From positions 434,001-498,000 of the forward strand of contig JANCRA010000011.1 in the NCBI GenBank assembly GCA_024362935.1: 64,000 bases of DNA, given 5' to 3'. Of this stretch, positions 26,438 to 40,831 are shown piece by piece. Source of the stretch: Setophaga petechia. Its lineage: Eukaryota > Chordata > Aves > Passeriformes > Parulidae. Position 1 is the stretch's first letter, and each line of letters starts with the position of its first letter. Both the position numbers and the translations under genes were made by a program. Under the pieces are notes generated by a model that was not told where the DNA came from, made no database searches, and worked only from the letters and a program-made list of their open reading frames with translations.

Positions 26438-29132
26438 CTGAAAAAAACAGTTAAATATTAAAAATGTTCAAAACGCCATTAAACTGCATTAAGTATATAA
26501 TGGAAAATAGAAAATTTTAAATCAGCAGTTCAGTTTGTAGGATCAGGGTACTATAATGCACATCAAGAATTTTCCTTTATTATAATGGTCACTGCATATA
26601 TTAAGGATAATTCATAAGCTCATATTAAAAACTCAGGTTAGGTGATTTCAAGTTTATGTGCCAATTCAAATTTTGAGATGTTTCCCAAAACCCACAAATG
26701 TTTTAATATGATTTTGCATGTATTCTCTTTTATTTTGGAAACAGCATTTTATAAAATAAAATGTACGTCCATAAATGGGATTTCCACAAGGCACAGTCTG
26801 ACAGTAGAACATCTCTACAGACACCATTGGGCATTGAGCTGCATCTCAAAAAATCGAGCCAGCTGGTTCACTCGAGCTCCAGTCCCACAGCGGCTCCCTC
26901 CGGCTGCAGAGCAGGAAGGAGCCGCTGGCCCTCATGAAGGATGGTCAGGGAGCTGGGGGCAGTGCAGGGTTTTCCTGGCTAAAGGCTCCTTATCCACCTG
27001 GGAAACCAGAAGCCCCGAAAATGAGTTATATGTTCATTTCCAGCAATACTGGAACAAACAGCCTCCTCAAAACAGCTTCCCAAATCCATTGGTCACTCCA
27101 GTGAATCACCAGGCTGAAGGTGGACCTCCACTGTGAGCTGGGGTCTCCAGGCAAGGCTACCCTGGCAGTCTTGGCTCTGGCTCCAGGGTGTTGTTGAAAG
27201 CAATGTTTTTGCAGAATATTTCTGCTGGAAAGAATTAATATTTTCTGATTGAAACATTTTTTTCTGGAAAACACCCACACTGCTCCTGCTGAGAATACTG
27301 ACAAGAGTCCTCATAACAATGCTTATTCTAAACCTGCTGATTGCTGCATAACGCAGCTGCCAGACTAATTTATAAGGACTTTTTATTAGGCAATGCAGAT
27401 GCAGTCCATTCGTTAATACTTGCAATTTTAATGAAGTCATTGTATTTCTGAACTGTTACTTGGAAGCTGGATCAGAAAATTACACAAGTAATAATACTTT
27501 TAGACACACTGTTAAAAAACACATAAATTATTTCTAGCATACTAAAGGTTTGTTTACCCTTGTGAACTTAAATAAGTTACATTGTACAATATTTTTCAAT
27601 TAAATTTCTTAATTCAAAGAGAATTCAGCATCTTCATCTAATTAAATGCTTGACTTACTTAAGTGTATTTTACCTCCAGCATGTTTCTTTCTACTACACA
27701 AGAAATATACTGTTGCTTACTTAGCTTTTAAATCTAAGGAAACAAAAATGAATTTCCACATCAGAAAAAAAAACCCAGTTCTACAAGACAAATTGCTGAT
27801 CATTAACACATAAAACAACTAAAGAAAAGTTCTGAATATTTCTCATAAATGAGAAAAAATATAGATTAATAAAATTTAATGTCAATATATTTTAGTTATC
27901 ACAATTTGCATTGTAAAATACTGTGAACACACTTTTGGTAGCCTATTAATTACTCATTATTATTGAAAAAGGAGGTAAGATAATTGAAGCAGACTTGGTT
28001 CTTAGTTTAGCACAGCTTCAGCAGCTACAAACACACTACAGCAGTTTGAATAAACTAGAGATCTGCACCAACTGTTCAAATACTGGTGAGATATGCAAAA
28101 TCTTTTAATCATCAATGACACAACAAATTACGTAGTCACAGAAAATTTGCTTGTCAACATATGGTATACAATAAAAGTGGAAAAGCAACTTAGAAAAGTC
28201 TTCCAAAATACTAAATAGCTTTAATTCCTGCTGAACTCAAATGGTAATGGAGATATCTAGCATCTTCCCACTTTAGCTATTTGGAAAAGCAAAGGAAGTA
28301 AAAATACAAGTTACATTCTGTTCTACAGATTCAGTAAACCAATGATCTATTATTTTGAGTGACAGTAAAACTTTGAATTATTTGGTTAGTACATTATAAA
28401 ATAAAGGTAAACATGTTCCCCTACTGACACAATCTGAGGAAACATCAATTAAAAAAATAAACTGGAAAACACACTATCTCTTCTGCTGGTCTCCCCAACA
28501 CCTAAATTGAAACACAGAAAATCATGGACTATTAAGTGAAAGAGCTTCTCAGGAATAGGGTCCTACCACAGTTTAACTTTTCCTAAGTGCATCTATGATA
28601 CCACCCAGATTAACATGAGTCCTGTGCTCTAGGGAAAGTTTTCAAAGTGCAAATGTGAACTCTCAGCTGAGTCCCCCTCAGCCTTACCTCAATTATACTG
28701 TGAACAAGTATCTGCGGGTTTCAGATGCCAAACCTGTTATTGCCTTAGTGTATAAAGGTGGGGCAAACCAAACTGCTGGACTCATCAGTCCAGAAATTTA
28801 TGGACCCAACCATGTAGCATCTTCTTTGCTCTAGAGAAGAATAACTGGCGTAGGAAATATAGGCACTATAATACACTAATAACATTCTTTGCAAGTAACA
28901 GATCCCCATGTTTACCTTTCTTTTCCTTTTCTATTCAGTATTTTATCATATAACCAGGGAAAGCAAGTTTGTGCTTAGTGTTCAAAGACACCTTACTGTA
29001 ACACACCATGTTCAACCCAAGAGCTCAACACAGTAAGCCTTTTTCCATGTAAGCATGGCTGATAAACTCACTGTGCATGTCACCTGAGTATCAGACTAAT
29101 TCAAATATTCCTTGTCTTTGTGTTCATCCTAC
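26438..29132 (-). other. RIMS2: RIMS2 intron inside C2A
   Basis: About 2.7 kb. A GC-richer stretch at about 26.86-27.19 kb carries long open frames on both strands (164 codons plus, 115 codons minus). None resembles a protein I know, and the overlap of opposing frames suggests composition rather than coding. The rest is AT-rich. Confidence 0.75.
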
Positions 29133-29263
29133 CTTCTGTCTGGAAGAAAGTAAATTTTAACATAAGGATTCCTTGGCCTCCCATCTTCCCTTGAAGGAAG
29201 ATCCTTTGCTCCCAGTATGGTCACTATTAACTGATGACCAACCTTGTCATACCACAGTTTTAT
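29133..29263 (-). CDS. RIMS2: RIMS2 exon: C2A domain, first part (131 bp)
   Basis: Between acceptor TTCCTACAG and donor GTAGGA, 43 codons plus two bases read IKLWYDKVGHQLIVTILGAK, then DLPSREDGRPRNPYVK, then IYFLPDR. These are the first beta strands and loop 1 of the C2A domain. RIM C2A domains are known not to bind calcium. IKLW...VTILGAKDLPSRED is RIM2-type; the Tyr in LWYDK is the residue I remember in RIM1, where mammalian RIM2 has Phe. Confidence 0.97.
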
Positions 29264-32200
29264 CTGTAGGAAGAAAATATTAATTAGTGAACTCATTTCT
29301 ACAATGAAGTTGTAAATTAATCCTTAAAAATAATTTTGCTCATGAGCTTCTATTTATATTGGTTACTTAAACAGAAAATATTATATTCTACTTTTCATTA
29401 TAACAAAGAATAAAAATAAGTTAATATTGTAATAGCTTCAGCATATACCAGGAGTTACTCTTTTTTTAAAACCCTGTACTCTAAGTACCTTACTTCACAC
29501 TAATTGTTTTTCACATGGTGCTCTGGTTAGGATTATTCTCCCTTGTATTGTATTACTTGCATTATTAATGTATAGTATTCATATATATACATCTCTGAGG
29601 AGTTTATGCACAATGAATTAATAATTTTTCATCTGCTGTTGTGCTAAAGAGACTATGGGATAAACCCGTAAATATTTCGTATCACTTAATATTTTTCAAC
29701 ATATATACACTTATTCTGAAATCATATAAATCCTCCATAAATACTGAGAGGAAGGCTCAGTAATCCAACCCTCTTCATAGTCCAACTCAGTAACAAGATA
29801 AAAACCACTATTATTCATTTGTAGAAATTGTTATTAATCAGTCTAAGGCTTGATTTGCTATCCTTTTTTTACTACAGTCATTGCAAGCTGCTATTTAGCT
29901 ATTTCAGTTTGAATTCTATGACTGCAAGTACATCAGCCAAGAAAGGGATATAACTACTCCAGGGCAGTCACTGCAGAAGGGGGAAATGGTGCAGTTAGGG
30001 CAAAACAAAGCCTTCCAAATAGCCAGGGGGCCACTGCATGCTGGTGGCACTGCAGTGTCACTAGCTGCAGCTCACTGAGGAGCCTCTCTTCATGAGGATT
30101 TTGCCCGAAACAGGACAAACCAGGACATTTAAAGAAAACAGTGACCCTGCCTGAACTTCAGGGAATCAGAGAGGATAATGTCCAGCTGCACACCTACCCA
30201 GGCAATACACCTTTAGGCATGAATATACCCTGGCTAAGGTAGACATAAAGAGGGGAAGGTGCATTTTCTGTGCAAACAATCTCACTTAATTTCAGCAACA
30301 GGGTTTTCTTCTGCTATCATAGCTCCGCATCTTCAACATTTCAGTCTCCTAAAGAAAAGTCTTGATGTAATTCTCAAGACTTTTAACCCATAAAGAAGAG
30401 GCTAATTTAGCTCTCTGCCATTCCTAATACCTCACTAAGTGAGATTACTCTAAGACACACCAACTCAGTTATTGGTGGCAGTGTACTTCTTCCTTCACTG
30501 CTTCAGATCTTGCAATTCCTGTAGCCACTAACCATTTGAATGGATATTAAAAATGGGATATTCGTCCTCCATTACTCTGTCATTAGCCCTGCTACAGACT
30601 TCAAAATTTCTGATACTAATAGTTAAAGGGCCCTGTGGCTAATCATCTTAGTGTGAATATTAGATATTGCTCCAACATTCTTACAAGCCAGGGGCTTTGA
30701 CAGTATTTTTTCTACCCTGAGAATTATCTGTACTTCTAGCTATCTCCATCCAACTACAGATCAAAAGCAGAAAGCTTTGTACCAACAGTACACCTTTAAT
30801 GACCTCTGAAGTGCAAGTCAACTTAAATGTTCTTTGACACTAAATGTATCCACCCGCAGGTTTCCTTGGGAGTCCTGAAGCAAGAGACAGACTTGGCTAG
30901 TCCCACATCTCAAGGGGAATAGCACTGAAGACAATCTTCTTCCTTTGTTTTTTGTGGAAAATTATGCTTGCTTAAGGAGAATGAAATATGTTTGTGATAC
31001 AGATACTATCAAAAACTGTAACTGATGAATGTGAAATCATCTAGATATAGGCACCAAGAATACAACCAGAATTATATGTTCATATGCAAGCTAAATATAT
31101 TTGTTTCAGACTGATTTTTTACAGGAAAACTTCAGTCAAAATATTTAGAGAATTACTTAAGCAGAAACTGAAATAATCTGACACCACTTCATTGAGATGC
31201 TTTAACAACTGCAGTTTGGATCAAGAGCTCAACATTTGCATTGACTTGCATCTTCTACTTTTCCCTTGATGTTCTGAAACAAAAAATTGGAAAAACTTGA
31301 ACTTAATGGGCATATTTTCCCTGTAATGCTCTTTAATTTGCCTTGTTGCAGGAAAAGCCAGGAGTCAGAATTAAGACCAGAAAGATCTCTCCCCTGTATT
31401 CACACTGCTAGCGCTCCAATACACAGCACAGGTGCTTGCAACCCAAGCAGTTGCTTGACCAGGATGCGAGGAGAAGAAGGGAAGAAACTGTGGGAGAATG
31501 GTCAAAGAAGCCCATAGAGGGGAGAATGGGATTGCATTCTTATGGGATAAGAAGGAAGAAGGGACAAATAAAAAGCTGCTTTATAATTACAGTGAAAGAA
31601 AAATAGACAGGATACTTCTTGGTGAAACACGAGAAGAATGGAAGCACTAATGTCAGGGACCAGAGATTAAAAGAAGGGCAAAAATAGAATGAATGAGAGA
31701 AATGCTATGAGGTGACAAAATAACTAGCTATGCTAACTGCACAAAATATGTTGAAAGAGAGACTGGGATGAACAAGAATCTTGCAAGATTTTTTACAAAC
31801 ACACACACTTGTAAAATTTATAACATCTAAGAAACTTCAACAAAGCAATCCTGATCTAAATGAAGGAAAGGGAAAGCTAAACTAACAACACGTAAAATAT
31901 GATATATAAAAAGTCATGCTAGCTGATGCTAATGTTGAGACTAACACCTGAACAAAACCTTCTTGGATGGGATTTTGTCTGTCTAGGTTACTTACGATGG
32001 AGGCACCTAAGATTCACTTGGGAGTGGTGCAACCTGAATACTTTCCCACTTTGCACTGAACTCCTGGAGCCATACACATGCTCATATACTTTCCTTCCCT
32101 GGGCTCCTTCAGCAGCCAGACATGCACCTAATGCTTTATTAAGCTTTTGCTGTGACCTACATTCAGGCAAACAGGCATCTAAATTCAGTGCATCCTGATA

Positions 32201-32721
32201 CTGAGATGCACTGAGGTGGTCTGTTATTCACAGAGGGGTGCATCTGCTGCAGACAGGCTGCCAGGTAGGAATAACTGCCACAGAGCACAGGAAACAGGAA
32301 CTCTTCTGCACTCAGAGGATTGAAGGAAACAGAGATGTGGGTCTGACCCCCAGTTTCATTCTTTCTGGTTTTTAACCAGTAGTGCTCTAATACAAGAGCA
32401 GTGCAGGTCTGGAACCTGCTATGCTGAACTGAAGCATGCTTTGGTAACACCACACACTCCTATTCCCTACCAAAGTGTGTCTCAGCTCCAGATGAGACTC
32501 CGTACTCCAGAGAAGAATGGGATGTGGCATAGCTTGATAATAAAGGCACTATTTTGATACACAGGTTCAACCTCTTCAGTCTACACAGTATTTAAACAGC
32601 AGTGTATGTCCTGTTTCTGGAATAAGTTTCCTACACCAACAGTATATAAAAGCTGACTGCTGCTGCTGCATTCTGAGAAGTGAGGATACAGGTATCTAGT
32701 ACATCTAGCTAGCATTCCTGG

Positions 32722-32750
32722 TTCACAGAATCACAGAATAATGGGAAAGA
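32722..32750 (-). mobile_element. Possible CR1 3'-tail scrap
   Basis: TTCACAGAATCACAGAATAA resembles the terminal tail repeats of minus-strand CR1 copies, but the sequence that follows does not continue the expected GGTTGGAA motif clearly. Confidence 0.35.
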
Positions 32751-35656
32751 TTGGTCCTCTGTGGCCTCAGTAGAAGGCGTCTCCCCTGGAGAACCAACTC
32801 ACCCTCTGGAGCAGCCTCAGTTTCAAATAGATTTAATGGGCTTAGGTGTCTTTTATTTGGGTTAATCACCCACTGCAGGGATTGAGGTACTTCGATCTTT
32901 CCTTCAACTGTACAAGTGAAAGCTCTTCCTCAAGGCACTTCAAATTTATTTGAAGTTAGTATAAGTTATATAAATTAAGGATATAAATTCAGTTTGCTAG
33001 ATTTCATCTTTTTCTATTAGATCTCTTCTTCACTAAAAATTTTAGAGCACTGATTGAAAAGTGCTCTGAAAAGATTACTTAGAAAAGAAGTAATCATGTA
33101 TAAGAACCCCCTACTCTTACTCCCCTGATAAGGGAATCAGTTAAGAAATTCTGGAAAATATTATTGTTGCACTTCCTATACTCCTATCTCATGAACGTTT
33201 GACTGTTTCCTCAACTATGCAATTCTAATGTAGTTTTATACACAGGATGTACAAGCAAAACATATCTTCAACCATAATTTAGATTTAGAAACAGAGAATA
33301 TTTGAAGTTTTAAATCCTATGCTAGAGTATGTCTTTGTTATATAAGGGTTACTTCATGAATCTGATGAAAAGAGATAAAACTTGTGCCACTGGGAGAGAC
33401 CATCTGCCCTACAGCTGATTTTTACCACCACAACCTACTCAGCTATCTCTGGCTTTTAGAGACAGCTGGCCAGGCATTTTTTTTTTCCTTCTGTTGCTCA
33501 TTATAATTTTTCATGTAACCTACACAGATGTTTATTATGTTTATTATTATTTTAAAATTATATACTACTTTTCTTTCTCACATTATTCTAAAACCAAAGA
33601 TATACCAGTGGGATCTGTTGTTTGAAAAAAAAAATCTCAGTTTATTTTTAAAAATACTTGCAGTAATCTTTTTATTGGACTTAAGCTTATGTAGATGCTG
33701 AAACTGCCCTGAGGTGGTGATGTCTGTGGCATAGCTGAGGCCAGTTTTGAATGTTGTTAAACACACCTCTAAAAAATCCTGAGCACTGAGGGTTGCTAAA
33801 TCAAACTACTTTTGCTTTCTGCTTCAGCTGCTGTCTAATATGCTTGAACAATTACAAGAAAAGGCTGTCAAATGGAAAAGCATGTAGGATATAAAGGCCA
33901 GGAAATTATAGAAGTATTTATGCTGCCCTAATTTATATTTCTTTTTTAAATCTCTTTTTTAGTGGTTTCACCTTTTACATATTTTTATACATGATCAAAT
34001 ATATTGATGTTCTGTATTAAAGCCAAAAACATGGCTGAAATTTTTGAAGTTATAAAAACCCAGAGGCAACTCTAGCTCAGAAGAATGCTTTGCCGAGTAA
34101 ACAAGAGATACTGCATAGAAAACACAATTTTAAGAACAGATTTTTCCCTACAGACATCCATAAAGCATCACTCTATAAGTTTAAAAATTACTGGTATGCC
34201 AAACTGAGTCTAAAAGTTCAGGAAATAAAGATGCACTTTTACAAGCACTGTAAAACTAGTAAAAGCTCAGTGGGCATTTGATAGGAAAGAAACTGAATGT
34301 CTTTTTTCCCAGTGAAATAATGATGATTCTATGAAACCATCCAGTGAGCTAGAAGATGAATGGAATGTCATGGAGGGAAGTGTGGAAGAGGAGCTCTTGC
34401 CAGAAAGGATCAGTTTCAGACTAACAAGTAAAGAAGATGCAAGCAAGAATAAAGATACACATTTCCTGTTTAGAGTGATGAAACAAATAAGTATAAAGAG
34501 AATGTGTGGAGATTTTCATTCTTGTAAGGAGTCCTACAGACACAGCTGTACCTCAGCACACAATGAAATGTATACCTCCTGACAACCGTAAACAGCAGCT
34601 CAGAGCTCTGATTTAGTGAATTTGCAATGCCAAAAAAGTAACCAGAGTTCTGCACTGCTGCTGGACTGCTCCTAATACCCTTGTTTGAAGACCACTGGAG
34701 AATTCCTGTTCTTTCAGCAGCTTGCATGGTAACTATATCTAACATTAATCTTTTTATACTATCTACTATCACCACGAGAAGGGGGCAGATGGTTGACTTT
34801 TTGTTTCAGAGTAGCTGCAATGATTTTGCCAAGGTCATAATTTTGAGTTCTTCAGGAACTCTTGTCAAAACCCCTATGTTTAGCATGGACTGTTACTAGG
34901 CTCTGCAAAAAAAACTGTTAGACAGGTCCACAAGGACTCCACAGGCACTGATTGTTTAGACAAAACTGGGGCTAAGGACAATTCTTACCTACAATATAAA
35001 AAATAATGCATCCAAAGGGTGAGCAAGTAAGCCTTAAACATTTTCACCTCTTGTTAGATACTTTCTAGCAAATGATGCTTCTTCTCTTTTCTCAACTACC
35101 ATAATTATTTGAGCAAAGTATTTTTTTTGTTTCATGAGAGGATATTAGTCTAAGTGGAACACACAACTTTTGTGTCTATGTCTTTATTTTGTATAATGGA
35201 ATTAAAATATGGAACTACTACATGTTATTTCTACATTACAGTATTTCATGAAACATGCAGATTTCAGGAAGAGATTTCCTTTTTAAATGGAACAATCAAT
35301 TGTCATATAATTTATAATTTATTTAGCACATATATAAAAAGAAAATAAATATTAAAAAAACTACTTATATAATATTTACCTCAATGAGCTACTTAACAAC
35401 TTATAATTTTACCTCTCTAAATTCATTATCATGAGCAGAATACAACTTTCTTAATCATGCTAAAGGATGTTTTAAATTTTTCATACAAAGCCAGTTTATG
35501 TCAATAGCACATAATAAATTAGCTTTAAATCATACAATCAAGGCATTATTTTATAATCTCTTCTTTCTTTAGAAGCTCTTAATTTTTGAATTTATATTTA
35601 AGCAGTTGTAAGGAATACTCTTGAAAATACTGCGTTGTGAAAAAAAAGTGCACTTT

Positions 35657-35679
35657 ATCAAATATGAGTCATATTTGAT
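35657..35679. repeat. Perfect 23-bp palindrome with AP-1-like core
   Basis: Arms ATCAAATATGA and TCATATTTGAT flank a single G, so the centre reads TGAGTCA, the AP-1 (TRE) consensus. Any regulatory role is inference. Confidence 0.7.
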
Positions 35680-38600
35680 GTCTAAATTACAGTATTATTT
35701 AGAATTCCTTTATAAAAAAAATGATCTCTTTTCCATTTCATAATGAAATTCAGTCATCTCTTTCTGACCACTTAGATCATCCTTTACATTTTGGTCAATT
35801 AATCAAAGAAAAACATTTATAAAGCTGCCACACAAAAGATTAACATCTCCATAAAGATATTTTGTAAGAAAATCAGATAATATTCTGGTTAAAAAAAAAA
35901 AAGAAAAACATGCAGCAAAGCAAAATAAGCATTGTAAAATATTAGTAAAACCTATTTTCGCATAAATCTATAGTACCTTAGAAGCTTTCTAATGAAAAAA
36001 AGGCAAACAACTTGTACCTGAACAGAATATCAAAGCTAAATAAATTCAGTAAGACAATGGGAGAATTCATTTTTCATTCAAGTAAAGTTTTGGCTATATT
36101 GATGTACTTAAAAATGCAAGAACCAAGTTCCATAAACAAGAAATTCCTTTACTTAAACAAGGTACAAATTTTTTGCCCATCTTCTACTCAAGGCGCTACT
36201 ATTATGTGGAAAATGCGAAAAAAATACTTGTTAAGTAATGACAATGAATGATTTAAAGAGACATTCACCTTTACATAATAAACTCAAGCACAAAATTATT
36301 TATTGCCTAAACAATGCACAAATTTTGTGTATGGGATGCATAGTCATCATCACTATTGAAACCTGTTTAAGTTTAATATTGGGCAACTAGAAAAAACTAG
36401 ATGTCTCTTTAAATTTAAATTTAATATTTTAACCCCCATGCAGAGTTTTACAAGCTGATCACAAGATGACATGAAAGTTGTTAATATGGTTTAAAGCAAC
36501 ACACTCAAAATATGGGAAAACGGACTATAATGTAACGTTTTCCTTCTATGCATTTTCCAGAACAAACAAAAGAAAAACCCACAACTTTAGTTTCTGTCAG
36601 GCAGACGAAGTCTTTACCTGAACCCTAGGAACAAAAGGCGTTGTTCTTCTACTAAGGCTTTGGCTCTGGTAAGCAAAATTAAAGAAAAAGCAATAAAACA
36701 AAACCAAAAACGACAACACGCTGGAAACTAAAAGACCAAAAGTAAAAACAAAGACACATAACTATTACTTTAAACACAGCTTTACACCAACAACATATTT
36801 ATCTAACAAAAAGTATTTTAATGCAATGCATAAATTAAATCTGCAAATCCGTTACCAAATCATATCAAAACTCTTCGGTGGAAATTCTTGCTGTAGGAAA
36901 GTCAGCAGGAATTTTGCCACTGATTCCCCATGAGCAAGGATCTCTCTTTGCAAGTCTATAGACAACATTTACAATAGATTTAGAAATAACATGTAACAGA
37001 AACAACAAGTAGGCAAAGTGTGATTTAAAAGTGGGGTTGGAAACATAGGGTTGGTTGGTTGATCATCTCTTTCAGGGAGATTGTACATGCATATTCAGAG
37101 AGAAACAAGTACAATTCACATACTGACAGCTTTGGTTACTTAGGAAAGTGAGTAAAATAAAAGGTTTTCTCTTTTTTGCAACTTTAAGAGTCATGTCTTT
37201 GATAAGTCCTCCTAAACACTTAGAAAACAATTAAAAGAAAGTTCGTGCTCTCTGATATTAACTTTACATGAGGGAAGGTACAATCTATGTATTTCAACTC
37301 CCTAGCAATCATGACAGAAATGACAAATGGCATACACACAAAATCTTTGCATGAAATGTGATCTAGAAAATTTTACAAACTGCATATATAGATGCATTTA
37401 TAACATATTTTTGTGCTGTAACATTTCGGACCACGTACAACCTTGTGGCCTCCAATGGGTTCATCAAGACTACATCGAGTATTGGCAACACAAGTTCCTG
37501 GACGAGCTGCAAATTCCAAGCTACCACTCCCCACCTTCAGCTTAGGGCAACAGCTAATGGAGTGGCACAGAATTGGTACAGAGTATGGGGCATGGACAGG
37601 AAAAGGAGCATCTGTTGATACCTCAGAGGGCTGGTGAGTGGGAGAACAGGAGCATGGAGTAGGTCACAATAATCACAGCCATCTGACAGGTTGGAATCTC
37701 CTTTACCTATGCTCAGTTTTCCTGATATTATTGTTCTAATTCAAAATGATAGAAAGAAGCTACTGCTCAATACTCACTTCCATTAGAAATGTACTCAAAG
37801 CATGGAAATAGGCTCTGTGCTGATGCTTCTGCCACCCTCCTTGCTTATTTGGCATGCACAGATGATCAAGAAATCTGTTCTATAAAATGTGTGAAATAAT
37901 CTGTTCTTATATCAAAGAAAGAGGATACATAAGAAAATTTGGCAGTCTGGATCACAGGTTTTGTCTGATGTGCTCCATGCATTCTGCAAGGTGCAGCAGC
38001 AGCACTCTACCTGCCACTCTGCACCAGCAGGACTGCAGAGCCCAGTGTTAAGGGTGTCAGAATGTGACCTAGTTGCAATAAAAGTAGACCTTCAGCTTGC
38101 TTCAGCTCCATTTTACAAGGGAAAAAATAAATTATCACAGGATATTGCAATCCCAAGAGGGACAGAATCTCTCCCACCATGCACCAAGGGTTCTCACCTG
38201 TCATATTCTGTCTTGGAAATGGAGGAAAATCAACACATTGTGTGCACTATCTAGAACTTTCCAGGTTTTGGTGTTAGAGCAACAGCAGTTTAATTTTATA
38301 GAGGTATAAAGGGAAGGAAGAAAAGGAAAAAGAACACATGAAAGGGGAGGGGTAGCATGTGTTGTATTTGATCTCATCCCCTCAATGGGCTGACATATAG
38401 GCCCTTCATAATGTACCATAAAGGCTTTCAATTATGTTGCATATATTACAACTATAATTACTATAACTTTCTTTTTATTGCTTTATAAACTGAATATGTA
38501 TGGAAAATGTATTGAAGTGGATCTATGGTTCAAGTGTACAGGGATATAGATTAATTTTATAAATGACGTCCCTTTTCTGCTAAAACTTCCCCTAGTACAA

Positions 38601-40778
38601 AAATTTATTACTGTGATTTTATTCTGGTATCCATTTACATGGTCTTATAGTTATGTTGTTATTCCCCTAACCTAACAATTGGAAAAGAATTTCAAGTTAT
38701 ACTTCTCATACAGTATCAAAAATGTAGATAAAATTCAGTAGCTAAGCTAAGAGCACCAACATACAAAGAATACATTTGACTTTTTCAAAATTATATTAAA
38801 GGAAAACAACTCAGTGAAAAAAAAACAGAAACAGGAATGAGACAAAGCAAATAATAGAAAAACTATAATTGCAATAACAAACAGATACTCCCCTGAAAAA
38901 CAACATTAATAAAAAGTGCTATAAAATAAAACACATAATATGGATAAATTATATTAGCAAATTATAACACACAATAGTTTACTGTAGTTGCACATAATTT
39001 GTTCAATTAAATATGTACTTGGGCAGAATAATTATTAATGTAAAGAGGATTTCCTGTCTATGTGCAATGGTTTACTTTGTGGTCAATCCTATTAGTCAGT
39101 TCTAGACTGACACTGTGACCTCCACAAAGAAAACATTACACAGACCAGTGCCAATCCAGAGGAAAACATGGAAGACTGGAAAGACAAAGAAAGACATCCC
39201 TGAATGCTACAGTGGCATTGCTGCAGCTAAACCAGCCAAACCCACACAGAACATAAAGAAATAGATTCCAAATTCCAATTTATATATAAAAATGCTTTAA
39301 GGATCTAGAGTACTATTTGAATAAGCCTATACTCAAGTACTCATTCAAATACTTCAGACTTTCATCCAAATGTTGTTATCTCCATTTCTGCCTACAACTC
39401 TTGTCTTTCACTGCCTCTGCCAGTAACCACAGCTGCACTAACAGCAACCCCTCAGGATACATGCTACAGTTCAAAGGCACAGAAAATACAGAAAACACTT
39501 TCAAAATCTTGCCTTTGATCTGTTCCCTGAGATCCATCACACCTGCTTGAATTCAGCCACCATCACCCAGAATATCACTGACCCACCACTTCCACAAAAA
39601 ACAGCATCCTCATTGACTGATTTACAGCTCATTTGTTGCCAGGGTTCTGTAGTTATTCTCCTGTCTAGGCACTACCCACAAAGAGCACATTCACAATTGC
39701 ATTCAGAATTTAGTATTTCCTTTAATTTCTACCTTACTCAGCTATTTTGAATGAATATATGATCCATCAACTGTTCTGTTAGAAAAGAGACAATTAAGAC
39801 ATGGAAAACCAAAATACTGAAGCACATCCATTTTGAAGCATTCAAAATAAAATATGTTTTGTAACTTTAAAACTTGCTATTTCACTCTTGTTAAAGGTCC
39901 AAAATTAGAAAAAAAAAATCTCATAGTTTATTCTAATTTTTCAAAACACCTCTAACTTTAAACAGGATTTTTTCACTATCTCTTCTAAAGTTTCAAAACA
40001 TCCACAAATTGTAGAAGGATAAACCCAAATATTAAAAAGTGAAGGAAAGATTATTCATCATACTACTTTCAAGAATGTAACACCCAAATCTGATGTCACA
40101 ACATTTTTAATTTTTTAAAACTATCTTAAAGGATCAGACCAAAAAGAAACTACATTGATTGTTTTGAAAACACTCTTCCAGTAGAATACTTCAATTCTCC
40201 TAAAGTCCTCTATTTCTAAAAATGCATATTAGCCTAACATTGCAATTTGCCCACTTAGACCCCATGTTGCCACCTATGCAGAGCATCTTCAGACACTATG
40301 ACAGTTGTCTTTGCTAGCAAAGCAAAAACTTTAGTACTTGCCTCATAAAGTCTTGACCCAACAGCAGCAGGAGCTGGTTTGTGCCCTTAACATGATTCAC
40401 ATGAAATACAAATATTTCCATTGTTTCATTAGCTGGGCAGACAAGGCCAGCTTCCAAACTTTCAAACTGCCTACTAATTTTAGATATCTAAATTGCAACT
40501 TTAGAGAGTTACAGAGGATTTCTGACTTCAGTTTCATCCAGCTGGAGCTTTGTGTTCTCAGATAGATATCAGCTGCTCTCTGAGGCAGAGAGATAATATG
40601 AAGTAGGGAGTACTGAATATAATTACAAACAGTAGATAAGGAAGTACCAAAAAAAAGCAAAGTTTTTCTATGGTCTCGTAATATTATTGGGTTTCCTTAG
40701 ATGGAAAAACCATTTTAGAATAGGCATTTATATATTGAAACATTCAAAAAATAACTCAAAATAGGAATTATTCCTTCT

Positions 40779-40831
40779 TGAGAAATAAAACCTTTGGATT
40801 TTGCATGCCATTCTGAGAAATAAAACCTTTG
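40779..40831. repeat. 18-bp direct repeat at 35-bp spacing
   Basis: TGAGAAATAAAACCTTTG is present at 40779-40796 and 40814-40831; similar flanking bases suggest an old 35-bp tandem duplication. Confidence 0.8.

Noticed and set aside
36600..36680. Possible RIMS2 microexon (a pyrimidine tract with CCTAG, seven bases, then GTAAAG)
   Set aside because: Seven bases would shift the frame between two phase-0 exons, and I know of no matching isoform. Chance splice-like motifs are expected.
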